64,000 nt of DNA from Isoperla grammatica (taxonomy: Eukaryota; Arthropoda; Insecta; Plecoptera; Perlodidae): NCBI GenBank assembly GCA_945910005.1, contig OX246737.1, positions 79,178,931 to 79,242,930 of the forward strand, given 5' to 3'. Below, in pieces: positions 46,701 through 61,600 of the stretch. Below the pieces are notes generated by a model that saw only the letters and a list, made by a program, of their open reading frames with translations, made no database searches and was not told the DNA's origin. The translations under genes were made by a program, and so were the position numbers. The stretch's first letter is position 1; each line of letters begins with the position of its first letter.

Positions 46701-49700
46701 AGGCTCCAATAAGCACAATTTGTCCATTTCGTCACATTTCGATTACTTCTATAGAAGTTACACCCTCCGTTGAAATTAAGAATTATAGGCTGCAATCTTC
46801 AAGAGTATAATGAAAATGCATAAATTGAGTTTTTTCGTCGTTTTTGGTTAAAATATGCATAAAATATAGAAATTGGCTTATTTTAGTCTATCTACCACAA
46901 ACTTCGAGTTTTAAGAGGAATCTTGCATACAGCTGGGATTCCTAAGTGTTTCAACCAAAGTTGACAAATCGTTGTTTTAGAGCGTTTCAGGCTCCAATAA
47001 GCACAATTTGTCCATTTCGTCAAATTTCGATATTTTCTATAGAAGTTACACCCTCCGTCGAAAAATAAGAGTTATAGGTTGCATTCTTCAAGAGTATAAT
47101 GAAAATGCATAAATTGAGTTTTTTCGTCGTTTTTGGTTGAAATATGCATAAAAAATAGAAATTGGCTACCACAAACTTCCAGTTTTAAGAGGAATCTTGC
47201 ATACGGCCGGGATTCCTAAGGGTTTCAACCAAAGTTGACAAATCGTTGTTTAAGAGCGTTTCAGGCTCCAAAAAGCACAATTTGTCCATTTCGTCACATT
47301 TCGATATTTTCTATAGAAGTTACACCCTCCGTCGAAAAATAAGAATTATAGGTTGCATTCTTCAAGAGTATAATGAAAATGCATAAATTGAGTTTTTTCG
47401 TCGTTTTTGGTAAAAATATGGATAAAATATAGAAATTGGCTGATTTCAGTCTATCTACCACAAACTTCGAGTTTTAAGAGGAATCTTGCATACGGCTGGG
47501 ATTCCTAAGGGTTTCAACCAAATTGCACAAATCGTTGTTCTAGAGCGTGTCAGGCTCCAATAACCACAATTTGTCCATTTCGTCACATTTCGCTAACTTC
47601 TATAGAAGTTACACCCTCCGTCGAAAAATAAGAATTATAGGTTGCATTCTTCAAGAGTATAATGAAAATGCATAAATTGAGTTTTTTCGTCGTTTTTTGT
47701 TAAAATATGCAAAAAAAATAGAAATTGGCTGATTTCAGTCTATCTACCACAAACTTCCAGTTTTAAGAGGAATCTTGCATACGGCCGGGATTCCTAAGGG
47801 TTTCAACCAAAGTTGACAAATCGTTGTTTTAGAGCGTTTCAGGCTCCAATAAGCACAATTTGTCCATTTCGTCACATTTCGATAACTTCTATAGAAGTTA
47901 CACCCTCCGTCGAAAAATAAGAATTATAGGTTGCATTCTTCAAGAGTATTATGAAAATGCATAAATTGAGTTTTTTCGTCGTTTTTGGTTAAAATATGCA
48001 TAAAACATAGAAATTGGCTGATTTTAGTATATCTACCACAAACTTCCAGTTTTAAGAGGAATCTTGCATACGGCTGGGAATCCTAAGGGTTTCAACCAAA
48101 GTTGACAAATCGTTGTTTTAGAGCGTTTCATGCTCCAATAAGCACAACCATTTCGTCACATTTCGATAACTTCTATAGAAGTTACACCCTCCGTCGAAAC
48201 ATAAGAATTATAGGTTGCATTCTTCAAGAGTATAATGAAAATGCAATAAATTGAGTTTTTTCGTCGTTTTTGGTTAAAATATGCATAAAAAATTGAAATT
48301 GGCTGATTTCAGTCTATCTACCACAAACTTCCAGTTTTAAGAGGAATCTTGCATACGGCCGGGATTCCTAAGGGTTTCAACCAAAGTTGACCAATCGTTG
48401 TTTTAGAGCGTTTCAGGCTCCAATAAGCACAATTTGTCCATTTCGTCACATTTCGATAACTTTTATAGAAGTTACACCCTCCGTTGAAAAATAAAAATTA
48501 TAGGCTGCATTCTTCAAGAGTATAATGAAAATGCATAAATTGAGTTTTTTCGTCGTTTTTGGTTAAAATATGCATAAAATATAGAAATTGGCTGATTTCA
48601 GTCTATCTACCACAAACTTCCAGTTTTAAGAGGAATCTTGCATACGGCTGGGATTCCTAAGGGTTTCAACCAAAGTTGACAAATCGTTGTTTAAGAGCGT
48701 TTCAGGCTCCAATAAGCACAATTTGTCCATTTCGTCACATTTCGATAACTACTTTAGAAGTTACACCAACCGTTGAAAAATAATAATGTTAGTGTGCATT
48801 CTGAAAGAGTGTTATGAAAATGCATAAATTGAGTTTTTTCGTCGTTTTTGGTTAAAATATGCATAAAATATAGAAATTGGCTGATTTTAGTATATCTACC
48901 ACAAACTTCCAGTTTTAAGAGGAATCTTGCATACGGCTGGGATTCCTAAGGGTTTCAACCAAAGTTAACAAATCGTTGTTTTAGAGCGTTTCAGGCTCCA
49001 ATAAGCACAATTTGTCCATTTCGTCACATTTCGATAACTTCTATAGAAGTTACACCCTCCGTCGAAAAATAAGAATTATAGGTTGCATTCTTCAAGAGTA
49101 TAACGAAAATGCATAAATTGAGTTTTTTCGTCGTTTTTGGTTAAAATATGCATAAAAAATAGAAATTGGCTGATTTCAGTCTATCTACCACAAACTTCCA
49201 GTTTTTAAGAGGAATCTTGCATACGGCTGGGATTCCTAAGGGTTTCAACCAAAGTTGACAAATCGTTGTTTTAGAGCGTTTCAGGCTCCAATAAGCACAA
49301 TTTGTCCATTTCGTCACCTTTCGATAACTACTTTAGAAGTTACACCAACCGTTGAAAAATAATAATGTTAGTGTGCATTCTAAAAGAGTATTATGAAAAT
49401 GCAATAAATTGAGTTTTTTTGGCGTTTTTGGTTAAAATATGCATAAAATATAGAAATTGGCTGATTTTAGTCTATCTACCACAAACTTCCAGTTTTAAGA
49501 GGAATCTTGCATACGGCTGGGATTCCTAAGGGTTTCAACCAAATTGCACAAATCGTTGTTTTAGAGCGTTTCAGGCTCCAATAAGCACAATTTGTCCATT
49601 TCGTCACATTTCGATAACTTCTATAGAAGTTACACTCCGTTGAATAATAAGAATTATATTTTGCATTCTTCAAGAGTATTATGAACATGCATAAATTGAG

Positions 49701-52700
49701 TTTTTTGGTCGTTTTTGGTTAAAATATGGATAAAATAAAGAAATTGGCTGATTTCAGTCTATCTACCACAAACTTCGAGTTTTAAGAGGAATCTTGCATA
49801 CAGCTGGGATTCCTAAGTGTTTCAACCAAAGTTAAAAAAATCGTTGTTTTAGAGCGTTTCAGGCACCAATAAGCACAATTTGTCCATTTCGTCACATTTC
49901 GATATTTTCTATAGAAGTTACACCCTCCGTCGAAAAATAAGAGTTATAGGTTGCATTCTTCAAGAGTATAATGAAAATGCATAAATTGAGTTTTTTCGTC
50001 GTTTTTGGTTAAAATATGCATAAAATATAGAAATTGGCTGATTTTAGTCTTTCTACCACAAACTTCCAGTTTTAAGAGAAATCTTGCATACGGCTGGGAT
50101 TCCTAAGGGTTTCAACCAAAATGCACAAATCGTTGTTTTAGAGCGTTTCAGGCTCCAATAAGCACAATTTGTCCATTTCGTCACATTTCGATAACTTCTA
50201 TAGAAGTTACACCCTCCGTCGAAAAATAAGAATTATAGGTTGCATTCTTCAAGAGTATAATGAAAATGCATAAATTGAGTTTTTTCGTCGTTTTTGGTTA
50301 AAATATGCATAAAATATAGAAATTGGCTGATTTCAGTCTATCTACCACAAACTTCCAGTTTTAAGAGGAATCTTGCATACGGCTGGGATTCCTAAGGGTT
50401 TCAACCAAAGTTGACAAATCGTTGTTTTAGAGCGTTTCAGGCTCCAATAAGCACAATTTGTCCATTTCGTCACATTTCGATAACTACTTCAGAAGTTACA
50501 CCAACCGTTGAAAAATTATAATGTTAGTGTGCATTCTGAAAGAGTATTATGAAAATGCATAAATTGAGTTTTTTCGTCGTTTTTGGTTAAAATATGCATA
50601 AAACATAGAAATTGGCTGATTTTAGTATATCTACCACAAACTTCCAGTTTTAAAAGGAATCTTGCATACGGCTGGGATTCCTAAGGGTTTCAACCAAAGT
50701 AAACAAATCGTTGTTTTAGAGCGTTTCAGGCTCCAATAAGCACAATTTGTCCATTTCGTCACATTTCGATAACTTCTATAGAAGTTACACCCTCCGTCGA
50801 AAAATAAGAATTATAGGTTGCATTCTTCAAGAGTATAACGAAAATGCATAAATTGAGTTTTTTCATCGTTTTTGGTTAAAATATGCATAAAAAATAGAAA
50901 TTGCCTGATTTCAGTCTATCTACCACAAACTTCCAGTTTTAAGAGGAATCTTGCATACGGCTGGGATTCCTAAGGGTTTCAACCAAAGTTGACAAATCGT
51001 TGTTTTAGAGCGTTTCAGGCTCCAATAAGCACAATTTGTCCATTTCGTCACCTTTCGATAACTACTTTAGAAGTTACACCAACCGTTGAAAAATAATAAT
51101 GTTAGTGTGCATTCTGAAAGAGTATTATGAAAATGCATAAATTGAGTTTTTTTGGCGTTTTTGGTTTAAATATGCATAAAATATAGAAATTGGCTGATTT
51201 TAGTCTATCTACCACAAACTTCCAGTTTTAAGAGGAATCTTGCATACGGCTGGGATTCCTAAGGGTTTCAACCAAATTGCACAAATCGTTGTTTTAGAGC
51301 GTTTCAGGCTCCAATAAGCACAATTTGTCCATTTCGTCACATTTCGATATTTTCTATAGAAGTTACACCCTCCGTCGAAAAATAAGAGTTATAGGTTGCA
51401 TTCTTCAAGAGTATAATGAAAATGCATAAATTGAGTTTTTTCGTCGTTTTTGGTTAAAATATGCATAAAAAATAGAAATTGGCTGATTTCAGTCTATCTA
51501 CCACAAACTTCCAGTTTTAAGAGGAATCTTGCATACGGCCGGGATTCCTAAGGGTTTCAACCAAAGTTGACAAATCGTTGTTTTAGAGCGTTTAAGGCTC
51601 CAATAAGCACAATTTGTCCATTTCGTCACATTTCGATATTTTCTATAGAAGTTACACCCTCCGTCGAAAAATAAGAATGATAGGTTGCATTCTTCAAGAG
51701 TATAATGAAAATGCATAAATTGAGTTTTTTCGTCGTTTTTGGTAAAAATATGGATAAAATATAGAAATTGGCTGATTTCAGTCTATCTACCACAAACTTC
51801 GAGTTTTAAGAGGAATCTTGCATACAGCTGGGATTCCTAAGTGTTTCAACCAAAGTTGACAAATCGTTGTTTAAGAGCGTTTCAGGCTCCAATAAGCACA
51901 ATTTGTCCATTTCGTCACATTTCGATAACTTCTATAGAAGTTACACCCACCGTTGAAAAATAAAAATTATAGGCTGCATTCTTCAAGAATATAATGAAAA
52001 TGCATAAATTGAGTTTTTTCGTCGTTTTTGGTTAAAATATGCATAAAATATAGAAATTGGCTGATTTTAGTCTATCTACCACAAACTTCCAGTTTTAAGA
52101 GGAATCTTGCATACGGCTGGGATTCCTAAGGGTTTCAACCAAATTGCACAAATCGTTGTTCTAGAGCGTGTCAGGCTCCAATAACCACAATTTGTCCATT
52201 TCGTCACATTTCGATAACTTCTATAGAAGTTACACCCTCCGTCGAAAAATAAGAATTATAGGTTGCATTCTTCAAGAGTATAATGAAAATGCATAAATTG
52301 AGTTTTTTCGTCGTTTTTTGTTAAAATATGAAAAAAAAATAGAAATTGGCTGATTTCAGTCTATCTACCACAAACTTCCAGTTTTAAGAGGAATCTTGCA
52401 TACGGCCGGGATTCCTAAGGGTTTCAACCAAAGTTGACAAATCGTTGTTTTAGAGCGTTTTAGGCTCCAATAAGCACAATTTGTCCATTTCGTCACATTT
52501 CGATAACTTCTATAGAAGTTACACCCTCCGTCGAAAATAAGAATTATAGGTTGCATTCTTCAAGAGTATTATGAAAATGCATAAATTGAGTTTTTTCGTC
52601 GTTTTTGGTTAAAATATGCATAAAATATAGAAATTGGCTGATTTTAGTATATCTACCACAAACTTCCAGTTTTAAGAGGAATCTTGCATACGGCTGGGAT

Positions 52701-54900
52701 TCCTTATGGTTTCAACCAAAGTTGACAAATCGTTGTTTTAGAGCGTTTCAGGCTCCAATAAGCACAATTTGTCCATTTCGTCACATTTCGATAACTTCTA
52801 TAGAAGTTACACCCTCCGTCGAAAAATAAGAATTATAGGTTGCATTCTTCAAGAGTATAATAAAAATGCATAAAATGAGTTTTTTCGTCGTTTTTGGTTA
52901 AAATATGCATAAAAAATTGAAATTGGCTGATTTCAGTCTATCTACCACAAACTTCCAGTTTTAAGAGGAATCTTGCATACGGCCGGGATTCCTAAGGGTT
53001 TCAACCAAAGTTGACAAATCGTTGTTTAAGAGCGTTTCAGGCTCCAATAAGCACAATTTGTCCATTTCGTCACATTTCGATAACTTCTATAGAAGTTACA
53101 CCCTCCGTTGAAAAATAAAAATTATAGGCTGCATTCTTCAAGAGTATAATGAAAATGCATAAATTGAGTTTTTTCGTCGTTTTTGGTTAAAATATGCATA
53201 AAATATAGAAATTGGCTGATTTCAGTCTATCTACCACAAACTTCCAGTTTTAAGAGGAATCTTGCATACGGCTGGGATTCCTAAGGGTATCAACCAAAGT
53301 TGACAAATCGTTCTTTTAGAGCGTTTCAGGCTCCAATAAGCACAATTTGTCCATTTCGTCACATTTCGATAACTACTTTAGAAGTTACACCAACCGTTGA
53401 AAAATAATAATGTTAGTGTGCATTCTGAAAGAGTATTATGAAAATGCATAAATTGAGTTTTTTCGTCGTTTTTGGTTAAAATATGCATAAAATATAGAAA
53501 TTGGCTGATTTAAGTATATCTACCACAAACTTCCAGTTTTAAGAGGAATCTTGCATACGGCTGGGATTCCTAAGGGTTTCAACCAAAGTTGAAAAATCGT
53601 TGTTTTAGAGCGTTTCAGGCTCCAATAAGCACAATTTGTCCATTTCGACACATTTCGATAACTTCTATAGAAGTTACACCCTCCGTCGAAAAATAAGAAT
53701 TATAGGTTGCATTCTTCAAGAGTATAACGAAAATGCATAAATTGAGTTTTTTCGTCGTTTTTGGTTAAAATATGCATAAAAAATAGAAATTGGCTGATTT
53801 CAGTCTATCTACCACAAACTTCCAGTTTTAAGAGGAATCTTGCATACGGCTGGGATTCCTAAGGGTTTCAACCAAAGTTGAAAAATCGTTGTTTTAGAGC
53901 GTGTCAGGCTCCAATAAGCACAATTTGTCCATTTCGTCACCTTTCGATAACTACTTTAGAAGTTACACCAACCGTTGAAAAATAATAATGTTAGTGTGCA
54001 TTCTAAAAGAGTATTATGAAAATGCATAAATTGAGTTTTTTTGGCGTTTTTGGTTAAAATATGCATAAAATATAGAAATTGGCTGATTTTAGTCTATCTA
54101 CCACAAACTTCCAGTTTTAAGAGGAATCTTGCATACGGCTGGGATTCCTAAATGTTTCAACCAAATTGCACAAATCGTTGTTTTAGAGCGTTTCATGCTC
54201 CAATAAGCACAATTTGTCCATTTCGTCACATTTCGATAACTTCTATAGAAGTTACACTCCGTTGAATAATAAGAATTATATTTTGCATTCTTCAAGAGTA
54301 TTATGAAAATGCATAAATTGAGTTTTTTGGTAGTTTTTGGTTAAAATATGGATAAAATATAGAAATTGGCTGATTTCAGTCTATCTACCACAAACTTCGA
54401 GTTTTAAGAGGAATCTTGCATACAGCTGGGATTCCTAAGTGTTTCAACCAAAGTTGACAAATCGTTGTTTTAGAGCGTTTCAGGCTCCAATAAGCACAAT
54501 TTGTCCATTTCGTCACATTTCGATTACTTCTATAGAAGTTACACCCTCCGTTGAAATTAAGAATTATAGGCTGCATTCTTCCAGAGTATAATGAAAATGC
54601 ATAAATTGAGTTTTTTCGTCGTTTTTGGTTAAAATATGCATAAAATATAGAAATTGGCTTATTTTAGTCTATCTACCACAAACTTCGAGTTTTAAGAGAA
54701 ATCTTGCATACAGCTGGGATTCCTAAGTGTTTCAACCAAAGTTGACAAATCGTTGTTTTAGAGCGTTTCAGGCTCCAATAAGCACAATTTGTCCATTTCG
54801 TCACATTTCGATATTTTCTATAGAAGTTACACCCTCCGTCGAAAAATAAGAGTTATAGGTTGCATTCTTCAAGAGTATAATGAAAATGCATAAATTGAGT
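40703..54900 (+). repeat. Array B higher-order period of 7780 bp (~27 monomers)
   Basis: Rare variants recur at a constant offset: 'taactacttcagaag' at 42701 and 50481, 'tttcatcgtt' at 43081 and 50861, 'ttggtttaaatatgc' at 43381 and 51161, and 'gattacttct' with 'gttgaaattaag' at 46741 and 54522. All offsets are 7780-7781 bp. Between 43.5 and 46.6 kb, and at its counterpart, order is partly shuffled, so the copies are not simple tandem repeats throughout. Confidence 0.7.
43951..48150 (+). repeat. Array B 12-monomer duplication (3450 bp offset)
   Basis: A run of rare variants at 43951 ('tcgtttttggtaaaaatatgg'), 44241 ('cgttttttgttaaaa'), 44551 ('taaaacatag') and 44621 ('cggctgggaatcc') is repeated at 47401, 47691, 48001 and 48071, always 3450 bp later. 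About 750 bp are shared. The second copy differs, for example, by 'ctagagcgtgtcagg' near 47540. Confidence 0.7.
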
Positions 54901-55699
54901 TTTTTCGTCGTTTTTGGTTAAAATATGCATAAAAAATAGAAATTGGCTGATTTCAGTCTATCTACCACAAACTTCCAGTTTTAAGAGGAATCTTGCATAC
55001 GGCCGGGATTCCTAAGGGTTTCAACCAAAGTTGACAAATCGTTGTTTTAGAGCGTTTCAGGCTCCAATAAGCACAACTCGTCCATTTCGTCACATTTCGA
55101 TAACTTCTATAGAAGTAACACCCTCCGTTGAAAAATAAGAATTATAGGCTGCATTATTCAAGTGTATAATGAAAATGCATAAATTGAGTTTTTTCGTCTT
55201 TTTTGGTTAAAATGTGCATAAAATATAGAAATTGGCTGATTTTAGTCTATCTACCACAAACTTCCAGTTTTAAGAGGAATCTTGCATACGGCTGGGATTC
55301 CTAAGGGTTTCAACCAAATTGCACAAATCGTTGTTTTAGAGCGTTTCAGGCTGCAATAAGCACAATTTGTCCATTTCGTCACATTTCGATAACTTCTATA
55401 GAAGTTACACCCTCCGTTGAAAAATAAGAATTATAGGCTGCATTCTTCAAGAGTATAATGAAAATGCATAAATTGAGTTTTTTCGTCGTTTTTGGTTAAA
55501 ATATGCATAAAATATAGAAATTGGCTGATTTCAGTCTATCTACCACAAACTTCCAGTTTTAAGAGGAATCTTGCGTACGGCTGTGATTCTTAAGGGTTTC
55601 AACCAAAGTTGACAAATCGTTGTTTTAGAGCGTTTCAGGCTCCAATAAGCACAATTTGTCCATTTCGTCACCTTTCGATAACTACTTTAGAAGTTACAC

Positions 55700-58600
55700 C
55701 AACCGTTGAAAAATAATAATGTTAGTGTGCATTCTGAAAGAGTATTATGAAAATGCATAAATTGAGTTTTTTGGTCGTTTTTGGTTAAAATATGCATAAA
55801 ATATAGAAATTGGCTGATTTTAGTCTATCTACCACAAACTTCCAGTTTTAAGAGGAATCTTGCATACGGCCGGGATTTCTAAGGGTTTCAACTAAAGTTG
55901 ACAAATCGTTGTTTTAGAGCGTTTCAGGCTCCAGTAAGCACAATTTGTCCATTTCGTCACATTTCGATAACTACTTTAGAAGTTATACCAACCGTTGAAA
56001 AATAAGAAATGTTAGTGTGCATTCTGAAAGAGTATTATGAAAATGCATAAATTGAGTTTTTTGGTCGTTTTTGGTTAAAATATGCATAAAATATAGAAAT
56101 TGGCTGATTTTAGTCTATCTACCACAAACTTCCAGTTTTAAGAGGAATCTTGCATACGGCCGGGATTCCTAAGGGTTTCAACCAAAGTTGACAAATCGTT
56201 GTTTAAGAGCGTTTCAGGCTCCAATAAGCACAATTTGTCCATTTCGTCACATTTCGATAACTTCTATAGAAGTTACACCCTTAGTCGAAAAATAAGAATT
56301 ATAGGTTGCATTCTTCAAGAGTATAACGAAAATGCATAAATTGAGTTTTTTCGTCGTTTTTGGTTAAAATATGCATAAAAAATAGAAATTGGCTGATTTC
56401 AGTCTATCTACCACAAACTTCCAGTTTTCAGAGGAATCTTGCATCCGGCTGGGATTCCTAAGGGTTTCAACCAAAGTTGACAAATCGTTGTTTTAGAGCG
56501 TTTCAGGCTCCGATAAGCACAATTTGTCCATTTCGTCACCTTTCGATAACTACTTTAGAAGTTACACCAACCGTTGAAAAATAATAATGTTAGAGTGCAT
56601 TCTAAAAGAGTATTATGAAAATGCATAAATTGAGTTTTTTTGGCGTTTTTGGTTAAAATATGCATAAAATATAGAAATTGGCTGATTTTAGTCTATCTAC
56701 CACAAACTTCCAGTTTTAAGAGGAATCTTGCATACGGCTGGGATTCCTAAGGGTTTTAACCAAATTGCACAAATCGTTGTTTTAGAGCGTTTCAGGCTCC
56801 AATAAGGACAATTTGTCCATTTCGTCACATTTCGATAACTTCTATAGAAGTTACACTCCGTTGAATAATAAGAATTATATTTTGCATTCTTCAAGAGTAT
56901 TATGAAAATGCATAAATTGAGTTTTTTGGTCGTTTTTGGTTAAAATATGGATAAAATATAGAAATTGGCTGATTTCAGTCTATCTACCACAAACTTCGAG
57001 TTTTAAGAGGAATCTTGCATACAGCTGGGATTCCTAAGTGTTTCAACCAAAGTTAACAAATCGTGGTTTTAGAGCGTTTCAGGCTCCAATAAGCACAATT
57101 TGTCCATTTCGTCACATTTCGATATTTTCTATAGAAGTTACACACTCCGTCGAAAAATAAGAGTTATAGGTTGCATTCTTCAAGAGTATAATGAAAATGC
57201 ATAAATTGAGTTTTTTGGTCGTTTTTGGTTAAAATATGCATAAAATATAGAAATTGGCTGATTTTAGTCTATCTACCACAAACTTCCAGTTTTAAGAGGA
57301 ATCTTGCATACGGCTGGGATTCCTAAGGGTTTCAACCAAAATGCACAAATCGTTGTTTTAGAGCGTTTCAGGCTCCAATAAGCACAATTTGTCCATTTCG
57401 TCACATTTCGATAACTTCTATAGAAGTTACACCCTCCGTTGAAAAATAAAAATTATAGGCTGCATTCTTCAAGAGTATAATGAAAATGCATAAATTGAGT
57501 TTTTTCGTCGTTTTTGGTTAAAATATGCATAAAATATAGAAATTGGCTGATTTCAGTCTATCTACCACAAACTTCCAGTTTTAAGAGGAATCTTGCATAC
57601 GGCTGGGATTCCTAAGGGTTTCAACCAAAGTTGACAAATCGTTGTTTTAGAGCGTTTCAGGCTCCAATAAGCACAATTTGTCCATTTCGTCACATTTCGA
57701 TAACTACTTTAGAAGTTACACCAACCGTTGAAAAATAATAATGTTAGTGTGCATTCTGAAAGAGTATTATGAAAATGCATAAATTGAGTTTTTTCGTCGT
57801 TTTTGGTTAAAATATGCATAAAATATAGAAATTTGCTGATTTTAGTATATCTACCACAAACTTCCAGTTTTAAGAGGAATCTTGCATACGGCTGGGATTC
57901 CTAAGGGTTTCAACCAAAGTTGACAAATCGTTGTTTTAGAGCGTTTCAGGCTCCAATAAGCACAATTTGTCCATTTCGTCACATTTCGATAACTTCTATA
58001 GAAGTTACACCCTCCGTCGAAAAATAAGAATTATAGGTTGCATTCTTCAAGAGTATAATGAAAATGCATAAATTGAGTTTTTTCGTCGTTTTTGGTTAAA
58101 ATATGCATAAAAAATTGAAATTGGCTGATTTCAGTCTATCTACCACAAACTTCCAGTTTTAAGAGGAATCTTGCATACGGCCGGGATTCCTAAGGGTTTC
58201 AACCAAAGTTGACAAATCGTTGTTTTAGAGCGTTTCAGGCTCCAATAAGCACAATTTGTCCATTTCGTCACATTTCGATAACTACTTTAGAAGTTACACC
58301 AACCGTTGAAAAATAATAATGTTAGTGTGCATTCTGAAAGAGTATTATGAAAATGCATAAATTGAGTTTTTTCGTCGTTTTTGGTTAAAATATGCATAAA
58401 ATATAGATGTTGGCTGATTTTAGTATATCTACCACAAACTTCCAGTTTTAAGAGGAATCTTGCATACGGCTGGGATTCCTAAGGGTTTTAACCAAAGTTG
58501 ACAAATCGTTGTTTTAGAGCGTTTCAGGCTCCAATAAGCACAATTTGTCCATTTCGTCACATTTCGATAACTTCTATAGAAGTTACACCCTCCGTCGAAA

Positions 58601-61600
58601 AATAAGAATTATAGGTTGCATTCTTCAAGAGTATAACGAAAATGCATAAATTGAGTTTTTTCGTCGTTTTTGGTTAAAATATGCATAAAAAATAGAAATT
58701 GGCTGATTTCAGTCTATCTACCACAAACTTCCAGTTTTAAGAGGAATCTTGCATACGGCTGGGATTCCTAAGGGTTTCAACCAAAGTTGAAAAATCGTTG
58801 TTTTAGAGCGTGTCAGGCTCCAATAAGCACAATTTGTCCATTTCGTCACCTTTCGATAACTACTTTAGAAGTTACACCAACCGTTGAAAAATAATAATGT
58901 TAGTGTGCATTCTAAAAGAGTATTATGAAAATGCATAAATTGAGTTTTTTTGGCGTTTTTGGTTAAAATATGCATAAAATTTAGAAATTGGCTGATTTTA
59001 GTCTATCTACCACAAACTTCCAGTTTTAAGAGGAATCTTGCATACGGCTGGGATTCCTAAATGTTTCAACCAAATTGCACAAATCGTTGTTTTAGAGCGT
59101 TTCAGGCTCCAATAAGCACAATTTGTCCATTTCGTCACATTTCGATAACTACTTTAGAAGTTACACCCTCCGTCGAAAAATAAGAATTATAGGTTGCATT
59201 CTTCAAGAGTATAATGAAAATGCATAAATTGAGTTTTTTCGTCGTTTTTGGTTAAAATATGCATAAAAAATAGAAAATGGCTGATTTCAGTCTATCTACC
59301 ACAAACTTCCAGTTTTAAGAGGAATCTTGCATACGGCCGGGATTCCTAAGGGTTTCAACCAAAGTTGACAAATCGTTGTTTTAGAGCGTTTCAGGCTCCA
59401 ATAAGCACAATTTGTCCATTTCGTCACATTTCGATAACTTCTATAGAAGTTACACCCTCCGTCGAAAAATAAGAATTATAGGTTGCATTCTTCAAGAGTA
59501 TAATGAAAATGCATAAATTGAGTTTTTTCGTCGTTTTTGGTTAAAATATGCATAAAAAATAGAAATTGGCTGATTTTAGTCTATCTACCATAAACTTCCA
59601 GTTTTAAGAGGAATCTTGCATACGGCCGGGATTCCTAAGGGTTTCAACCAAAGTTGACAAATCGTTGTTTTAGAGCGTTTTAGGCTCTAATAAGCACAAT
59701 TTGTCCATTTCGTCACATTTCGATAACTTCTATAGAAGTTACACCCTCCGTCGAAAAATAAGAATTATAGGCTGCATTCTTCAAGAGTATAATGAAAATG
59801 CATAAATTGAGTTTTTTCGTCGTTTTTGGTTAAAATATGCATAAAATATAGAAATTGGCTGATTTTAGTCTATCTACCACAAACTTCCAGTTTTAAGAGG
59901 AATCTTGCATACGGCCGGGATTCCTAAGGGTTTCAACCAAAGTTGACAAATCGTTGTTTTAGAGCGTTTCAGGCTCCAATAAGCACAATTTGTCCATTTC
60001 GTCACATTTCGATAACTTCTATAGAAGTTACACCCTCCGTTGAAAAATAAGAATTATAGGCTGCATTCTTCAAGAGTATAATGAAAATGCATAAATTGAG
60101 TTTTTTCGTCGTTTTTGGTTAAAATATGCATAAAATATAGAAATTGGCTGATTTTAGTCTATCTACCACAAACTTCCAGTTTTAAGAGGAATCTTGCATA
60201 CGGCTGGGATTCCTAAGGGTTTCAACCAAATTGCACAAATCGTTGTTTAAGAGCGTTTCAGGCTCCAATAAGCACAATTTGTCCATTTCGTCACATTCCG
60301 ATAACTTCTATAGAAATTACACCCTCCGTCGAAAAATAAGAATTATAGGTTGCATTCTTCAAGAGTATAATGAAAATGCATAAATTGAGTTTTTTCGTCG
60401 TTTTTGGTTAAAATATGCATAAAATATAGAAATTGGCTGATTTTAGTCTATCTACCACAAACTTCCAGTTTTAAGAGGAATCTTGCATACGGCTGGGATT
60501 CCTTAGGGTTTCAACCAAATTGCACAAATCGTTGTTTTAGAGCGTTTCAGGCTCCAAAAAGCACAATTTGTCCATTTCGTCACATTTCGATAACTTCTAT
60601 AGAAGTTACACCCTCCGTTGAAAAATAAGAATTATAGGCTGCATACTTCAAGAGTATAATAAAAATGCATAAATTGAGTTTTTTCGTCGTTTTTGGTTAA
60701 AATATGCATAAAATATAGAACTTGGCTGATTTTAGTCTATCTACCACAAACTTCGAGGTATAAGAGGAATCTTGCATACAGCTGGGATTCCTAAGTGTTT
60801 CAACCAAAGTTGACAAATCGTTGTTTAAAAGCGTTTAAGGCTCCAATAAGCACAATTTGTCCATTTTGTCACATTTCGATATTTTCTATAGAAGTTACAC
60901 CCTCCGTCGAAAAATAAGAATTATAGGTTGCATTCTTCAAGAGTTTAATGAAAATGCATAAATTGAGTTTTTTCGTCGTTTTTGGTTAAAATATGCATAA
61001 AAAATAGAAATTGGCTGATTTCAGTCTATCTACCACAAACTTCCAGTTTTAAGAGGAATCTTGCATACGGCCAGGATTCCTAAGGGTTTCAACCAAAGAT
61101 GACAAATCGTTGTTTTAGAGCGTTTCAGGCTCCAATAAGCACAAATTGTCCATTTCGTCACATTTCGATAACTTCTATAGAAGTTACACCCTCCGTCGAA
61201 AAATAAGAATTATAGGTTGCATTCTTCAAGAGTATAATGAAAATGCATAAATTGAGTTTTTTCGTCGTTTTTGGTTAAAACATGCTTAAAAAATAGAAAT
61301 TGGCTGATTTCAGTCTATCTTCCACAAACTTCCAGTTTTAAGAGGAATCTTGCATACGGCCGGGATTCCTAAGGGTTTCAACTAAAGTTGACAAATCGTT
61401 GTTTTAGAGCGTTTCAGGCTCCAATAAGCACAATTTGTCCATTTCGTCACATTTCGTTAACTACTTTAGAAGTTACACCAACCGTTGAAAAATAATAATG
61501 TTAGTGTGCATTCTGAAAGAGTATTATGAAAATGCATAAATTGAGTTTTTTGGTCGTTTTTGATTAAAATATGCATAAAATATAGAAATTGGCTGATTTT

